Positions 34,401 through 37,119 of a stretch of DNA of 37,119 nucleotides are shown here, piece after piece; position 1 is the first letter of the stretch, and the number at the start of each line of letters is the position of its first letter. The stretch comes from CAYFPS01 sp964345075 (lineage in GTDB: Bacteria > CAIWAD01), in assembly GCA_964345075.1 (NCBI GenBank), contig CAYFPS010000024.1, positions 1 through 37,119 on the forward strand, read 5' to 3'. The translations under genes were made by a program, and so were the position numbers. Below the pieces are notes generated by a model. The model was not told the origin of the DNA, did no database searches, and saw only the letters and a list, made by a program, of their open reading frames with translations.

Positions 34401-35918
34401 GCCGCCCTGCGCCCCCGAGGCCCGGGCCTCGCGCACGAACAGGGTCGTCTGATCCGGGAGCGGCGCGCCGACGAAGGGGCCGTCGGCCATCGGCACGGGG
34501 CGAACCGGCAGGCAACAGACCCGCCGCTGGCGCAGGGGCGCGAGGATCCTCCGCTCCACCCGGTTCACCCGGCTGTCCGCCCGCTTGTAGGGCTCCGCCA
34601 TCCGCCACTCCCAGGCCTGGACCGCCTGCCAGAAGCCCTCGAAGCAGCTCCGGCTGCGGGGCTTCGGCTCGCCCTCCACGCCGAAGACCTCCTCGGCGAG
34701 GTCCACGAAGCGGTGCGCCTCGTCGAAGAGCCAGGCGGAGACGGCGGTGACCAGCGGGTCGCTCCAGGGGGCCTCCGGGCGGAGCACCTGCCAGCAATCC
34801 CCCCGCTCCACGAGGAGCTCGAGGAAGGCCTCGGTGAGCAGCGGGGGCGCCAGGCCGAGCAGGTGACGGTTGTAGGCGCTGCCGCGCTGCAGCGAGCGGC
34901 GGTCGTCGCCGAGGAGGAAGTCCCCGTGCAGCTGGACCGGGAAGGGGCAGGGCTCCTCGGTGGGCAGGAAGCACCAGTAGAAGCCGCCCTTCGCGTCGGG
35001 GTCGAAGGCGACGCGCAGGTGCGGGGTCACCGGCTCGTCGCCCGGCCGCTCGGGCTCCCAGGCGAACTGGAGCTCGGCCTCCTGCGCGAGGTCTCGCAGC
35101 TCCGGGGAGTCGAAGGAACGAGGCGAGTCCGGGGGCCAGCCCAGCACGCTCTCCTCGAGATCGATGAGCCGCGATCGCGGCTCGCCCCCAGCGAGGAAGT
35201 GCACGCGCAGGTTCCGCTTGCTCGGGTAGCGGGCGGCGACGAAGCGGAAGGAGGTCTCGGCGAAGGTCTCGAAGCGCCGGGCGAGCTCCTCCGGATCCAG
35301 GAGCTCCTCGAGGACCACCAGGGTCTTCAGCTCGTGCCCCCGGACCCAGTCCAGCTGGACCAGCTCCGGCGCCTCGTCGAGCAGCTCGGGGAAGTAGAAG
35401 GAGGGCGCGCCGCCCGCCGCGGCACAGAGCTCGCGCATCGGGCCGGCCATCGAGCCGTGAGCGTGCTCCGGCCCGAAGTCCCTGCGGAGGCGGAAGCCCC
35501 ACCAGCCGTGGTCCTCGTGCTCGCTCCAGACCTGGACCACCCGGGCCGAGGCGAAGACGGACTTGAAGCCCACGCCCTTGTTGCCGATGGCCTGCCAGGC
35601 CGCCTTGCGGCTGAGGTTGATCGAGCAGAGCCCGTGGAAGTCGCTCGAGGGCTCCGATCCGGTCTGCGCCCGGATCGAGACCGCCTTGCCGTCGTTGCCC
35701 ACCACCAGCCGGTCGCCGTGGCGGGCGAAGACCACCGACGCCCGGGCGCGATCGACCGCGTTCTGGAGGAGCTCGTGCAGCTCCCGCGCCGCGTACTTCC
35801 GGATGGCCTTCCGCTCCCCCTCCAACTCCCGGCGGCAGGCGGTGGGGTCGCCGGAGAGGTTGCGGCGGATGTGGTCGTCGACGATCTCGGCGAGGGGCGT
35901 CCGTGGCATGGGCCGCAC
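31449..35918 (-). CDS. Large GHKL (Hsp90/sacsin-like) ATPase with C-terminal DUF3883-like domain
   Basis: The ~1489-aa product starts with a GHKL ATPase: ELLQNAVDR (N53 in the N box), VVGNDGKAV (G1 box) and AIGNKGVGFKSVF (G2 box, 110-122), as in sacsin-like and MORC-like proteins. The long middle is unassigned. The C-terminus (about 1370-1480) has GFDVLS followed by RRIEVKSAQ and a conserved DNELRCALEDPSAYELLVYLGF stretch, matching DUF3883 (the NO VEIN C-terminal domain), whose D...E-x-K core resembles a nuclease fold. A GTG at 35918 or an ATG nine bases downstream could start it; neither has a strong ribosome site. Such fusions occur in defence islands, so antiphage activity is a plausible inference. 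Confidence 0.85.
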   Translation of the reverse strand: MRPMPRTPLAEIVDDHIRRNLSGDPTACRRELEGERKAIRKYAARELHELLQNAVDRARASVVFARHGDRLVVGNDGKAVSIRAQTGSEPSSDFHGLCSINLSRKAAWQAIGNKGVGFKSVFASARVVQVWSEHEDHGWWGFRLRRDFGPEHAHGSMAGPMRELCAAAGGAPSFYFPELLDEAPELVQLDWVRGHELKTLVVLEELLDPEELARRFETFAETSFRFVAARYPSKRNLRVHFLAGGEPRSRLIDLEESVLGWPPDSPRSFDSPELRDLAQEAELQFAWEPERPGDEPVTPHLRVAFDPDAKGGFYWCFLPTEEPCPFPVQLHGDFLLGDDRRSLQRGSAYNRHLLGLAPPLLTEAFLELLVERGDCWQVLRPEAPWSDPLVTAVSAWLFDEAHRFVDLAEEVFGVEGEPKPRSRSCFEGFWQAVQAWEWRMAEPYKRADSRVNRVERRILAPLRQRRVCCLPVRPVPMADGPFVGAPLPDQTTLFVREARASGAQGGAEPVPAFLSRRCGVQITWWMPSPASDHQYKKHLGWQTYRWREVGVQMRSHLVGDEKGRDPTRLEVLASWRRQTAGLQDEEGQELLSFLFSALGEGQIRLEDSPGARLRVWAASDGASFERASQLRDLALVPLPVVGGGWLPAMRCSTSRALAGVADGERWGVVDRERMPAGELQDRVLRVLGVWPSIPLVLDEGAADLAIRPSELDAERAGRLLQEVADHLDAYREAFPLGLAPALTRTPWFPVGDRQVAPSTLWRLRAGDTRDYGEVPVLAGSGLPDELLEAFGVYPIVQRRKVDRVRDHHLPLASAKAIRALRGLRQRYPHPDLAPRPGALRRVCARLAEIVRPDDVSDLPVLASCQEEGRLRWVSLPHDPAEWVVWRASREGERWRWRFPSLWFVDLEPDAELGRDTKLARFHPRVTAHARPADAALVEDPLTRGALQDAFPILAAVAELERYGPEGVFDLELALRRWNRLRVLRGPDVYLRIDPGRAVEPATEGESRLGDVYFGDSAAEGVDVLHDVPDQPTERLAWGLQHPSRYLPEFARWLAREVFQSPRAEGSFRTVLGLVAARNEGQRDARALLTQKLKELWGLVPDDVLDMRRRCSFMSSSERQALREALTAVLLRFGELEALDPLTEPLHPGCFRRGSVSDPELTGAEVQRALQEVAPASWAVHFETRSHNLARWDEEKPRLRKRVLLAEIEREGLEHWSPARVAELREAWRQCAPDEDWLGRVAPEVWEVVRSAFPRADPELRPSDERAERILLSRPWKAPERPRPGAGLRRRPVTRGAGSAAVQETAKRRSTEAGQRERGENAELATAGREAERLWPLLHGEGAEALWRVLEDERRARGDTRSFDREALEPADLARLLRVSGPGGRDCGFDVLSLDDAGRLRRIEVKSAQPATGAVAIHLSDNELRCALEDPSAYELLVYLGFEAAYDLSRELREILGDAELLDARERLLGVDSEHALEPDGYVLWFGSGG

Positions 35919-35934
35919 GGTCGCACATCGGCGC

Positions 35935-37119
35935 TCAGGGCGTCTCGGGACTCCCCTCGCTCACGCCGACGCCCTCGAGCAGGCCGAACAAGGCGTCCTG
36001 GCTGTCGCTGAAGTCGCCCTCGTGCGGCATCACGACCATCACCGGGTGGTCGATGATCACGTCGCCGCTGGAGGCGGTGTCGGAGCTGCCGGTGGAGCTC
36101 GACCAGTCGTTCCCGATCGAGATGATGTAGGGGTCGTAGTTCGACAGGGCGATGCCGTTGGCGGGCTCGAGGGCGTAGCCGAAGCTCAGGCCGAGGGTGC
36201 CGCCGCTGTCGGTGACGTCGCAGTACAGGCCGGCGGTGTCGCTGGTGAAGGTCGCGCTGGAGCTGATGTCGTCCTGGCGGCTCTCCCAGGGGCGGACGCC
36301 GAGGTGCCAGGAGCTCGGGTGGTCCATGCTCAGGCTGCCGGTGGCGGTGTGGACCGTCTTGACCCACAGCTCGGGTCGCCCGGCGAACATCCAGTACCAG
36401 TAGGTGTAGTCGTAGGCCGACAACGACCCGGTCGCGCTCAGCACCGCCAGGACCTCGCCGGAGTGGTCCACGGCGTTCGTCCCGGTCGTGTACATCGGCG
36501 TGTTCGACCAGGTCGTGCCCGAGTAGATGCCGTTGCCGCAGCAGCTGTCGGTCTGGCTGGTCACCACGGTGCTGTCGAAGGTCAGGCTGTCGAGCAGGCC
36601 CCCCTCGCTCGAGGAGAAGACCGCGGACGACAGGCTGTTGGACAGGGTCGTGCTGCTGGCGCTCAGGGAGGTGCCGTAGGTCGGCGCCGTGCCCGAGGTG
36701 CCGAAGTACAGGGCGACGTCGACGCTGCTCGACGCGCTCAGCGTCTCCAGGCTCGTCAGGTCCCCGTCCTCGTCGTAGAGGAAGGCCACGGTGCCGTGGC
36801 CGTCCCCGGCGCTGTCGGCGTGATCGGAGGCCTCGTCGAGGCCGTCCACCTCGTCGAGGAACTGGCTCGGCAGCTCGGGCAGGCCCAGGCTGCAGTCCTG
36901 GAGCACGACGCGGAGGGAGGCGTCGTCGAAGCTCCCGCTGTCGCCGAGGGTGGCGAGGTGGTCGTCGAAGTCCACGGACACCAGCACCGGCGGGCCGTCC
37001 ACGTCGTAGCCGGCGGCGGTCAAGGTCAACGGCAGCCGGTAGTCCCAGTCGGTGTCCCACCAGGCGTCGTCGGGGTCGGCGGTGCCGTCGCAGTCGTTGT
37101 CGATGCCGTCGCAGAGCTC
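35935..37119 (-). CDS. Secreted MopE-motif protein, N-terminus outside the window
   Basis: Only the C-terminal 394 residues are present; the frame is open to the window edge at 37119. The first visible residues, ELCDGIDNDCDGTADP, are the putative metal-binding (MopE-type) repeat common in secreted proteins of Myxococcota. After it, WWDTDWDYRLPLTL suggests a DUF2341-like beta domain. The remainder is Ser/Thr/Gly-rich and low in lysine, as expected for an exported or surface protein. I see no sorting signal at the C-terminus. It is transcribed in the same direction as the GHKL ATPase gene, 16 bp before the latter's GTG. Confidence 0.8.
   Translation of the reverse strand, partial: ELCDGIDNDCDGTADPDDAWWDTDWDYRLPLTLTAAGYDVDGPPVLVSVDFDDHLATLGDSGSFDDASLRVVLQDCSLGLPELPSQFLDEVDGLDEASDHADSAGDGHGTVAFLYDEDGDLTSLETLSASSSVDVALYFGTSGTAPTYGTSLSASSTTLSNSLSSAVFSSSEGGLLDSLTFDSTVVTSQTDSCCGNGIYSGTTWSNTPMYTTGTNAVDHSGEVLAVLSATGSLSAYDYTYWYWMFAGRPELWVKTVHTATGSLSMDHPSSWHLGVRPWESRQDDISSSATFTSDTAGLYCDVTDSGGTLGLSFGYALEPANGIALSNYDPYIISIGNDWSSSTGSSDTASSGDVIIDHPVMVVMPHEGDFSDSQDALFGLLEGVGVSEGSPETP

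Noticed and set aside
31497..36011. A ~1500-codon open frame on the plus strand opposite the GHKL ATPase gene
   Set aside because: It is an antisense effect of very high GC. The translation is low-complexity without domains, while the minus strand shows GHKL and DUF3883 motifs.

Overview
The window is a high-GC bacterial segment holding a mobile genomic island next to a tRNA-Pro gene, followed by what looks like host chromosome. The right-edge protein carries a MopE-type motif (ELCDGIDNDCDG). Such motifs are common in Myxococcota and related former Deltaproteobacteria, so a myxobacterium-like host is my inference, not something shown by a marker gene.

Layout. (1) 1-764: no convincing gene. 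It holds a 333-bp MITE-like element with imperfect terminal inverted repeats and a 5-bp target duplication, plus a 16-bp palindrome. (2) 765-21328, all on the minus strand: a 13-gene operon in which nearly every junction is an ATGA, GTGA or TGATG overlap. In transcription order it encodes a small HTH protein, BrxE, BrxA, BrxB, BrxC/PglY, a PD-(D/E)XK nuclease-like protein, a Trp-rich unknown, PglX, a Septu/PtuA-like ATPase, an HNH nuclease (PtuB-like), PglZ, BrxD and BrxHI. The core order brxE-A-B-C-pglX-pglZ-brxD-brxHI matches BREX type 6. (3) 21413-28154: the replication and control module of the island, also on the minus strand: Xis-like HTH, a 790-aa orphan, a small ORF, a Bro-N antirepressor-like protein, a P4-type primase/SF3 helicase and a TubC_N-type small protein, closed by a hairpin terminator. 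(4) 28155 onward on the plus strand: a large serine recombinase whose frame stays open through a terminator hairpin and through the antisense of tRNA-Pro(CGG), the probable integration locus. (5) 29766-37119: probable host chromosome: a small membrane protein, a YdeI/DUF1801-type protein ending in a CDGSH [2Fe-2S] motif, two small secreted Cys-containing proteins, a ~1.49-kaa GHKL ATPase with a C-terminal DUF3883-like domain, and a truncated secreted MopE-motif protein.

How the parts fit. The recombinase and the HTH protein would move the island, and the Bro-N/primase module would control and replicate it. The cargo is a defence operon. In BREX, PglX methylates host DNA and the other Brx/Pgl proteins block phage without an obvious nuclease. 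Here two extra nuclease modules (PD-(D/E)XK, and ATPase plus HNH) are translationally coupled into the same transcript, and BrxHI carries a DEDD 3'-5' exonuclease domain. The combination looks like a nuclease-armed type 6 BREX, which is the most interesting feature of the window. The left end of the island was not found and probably lies outside the window.
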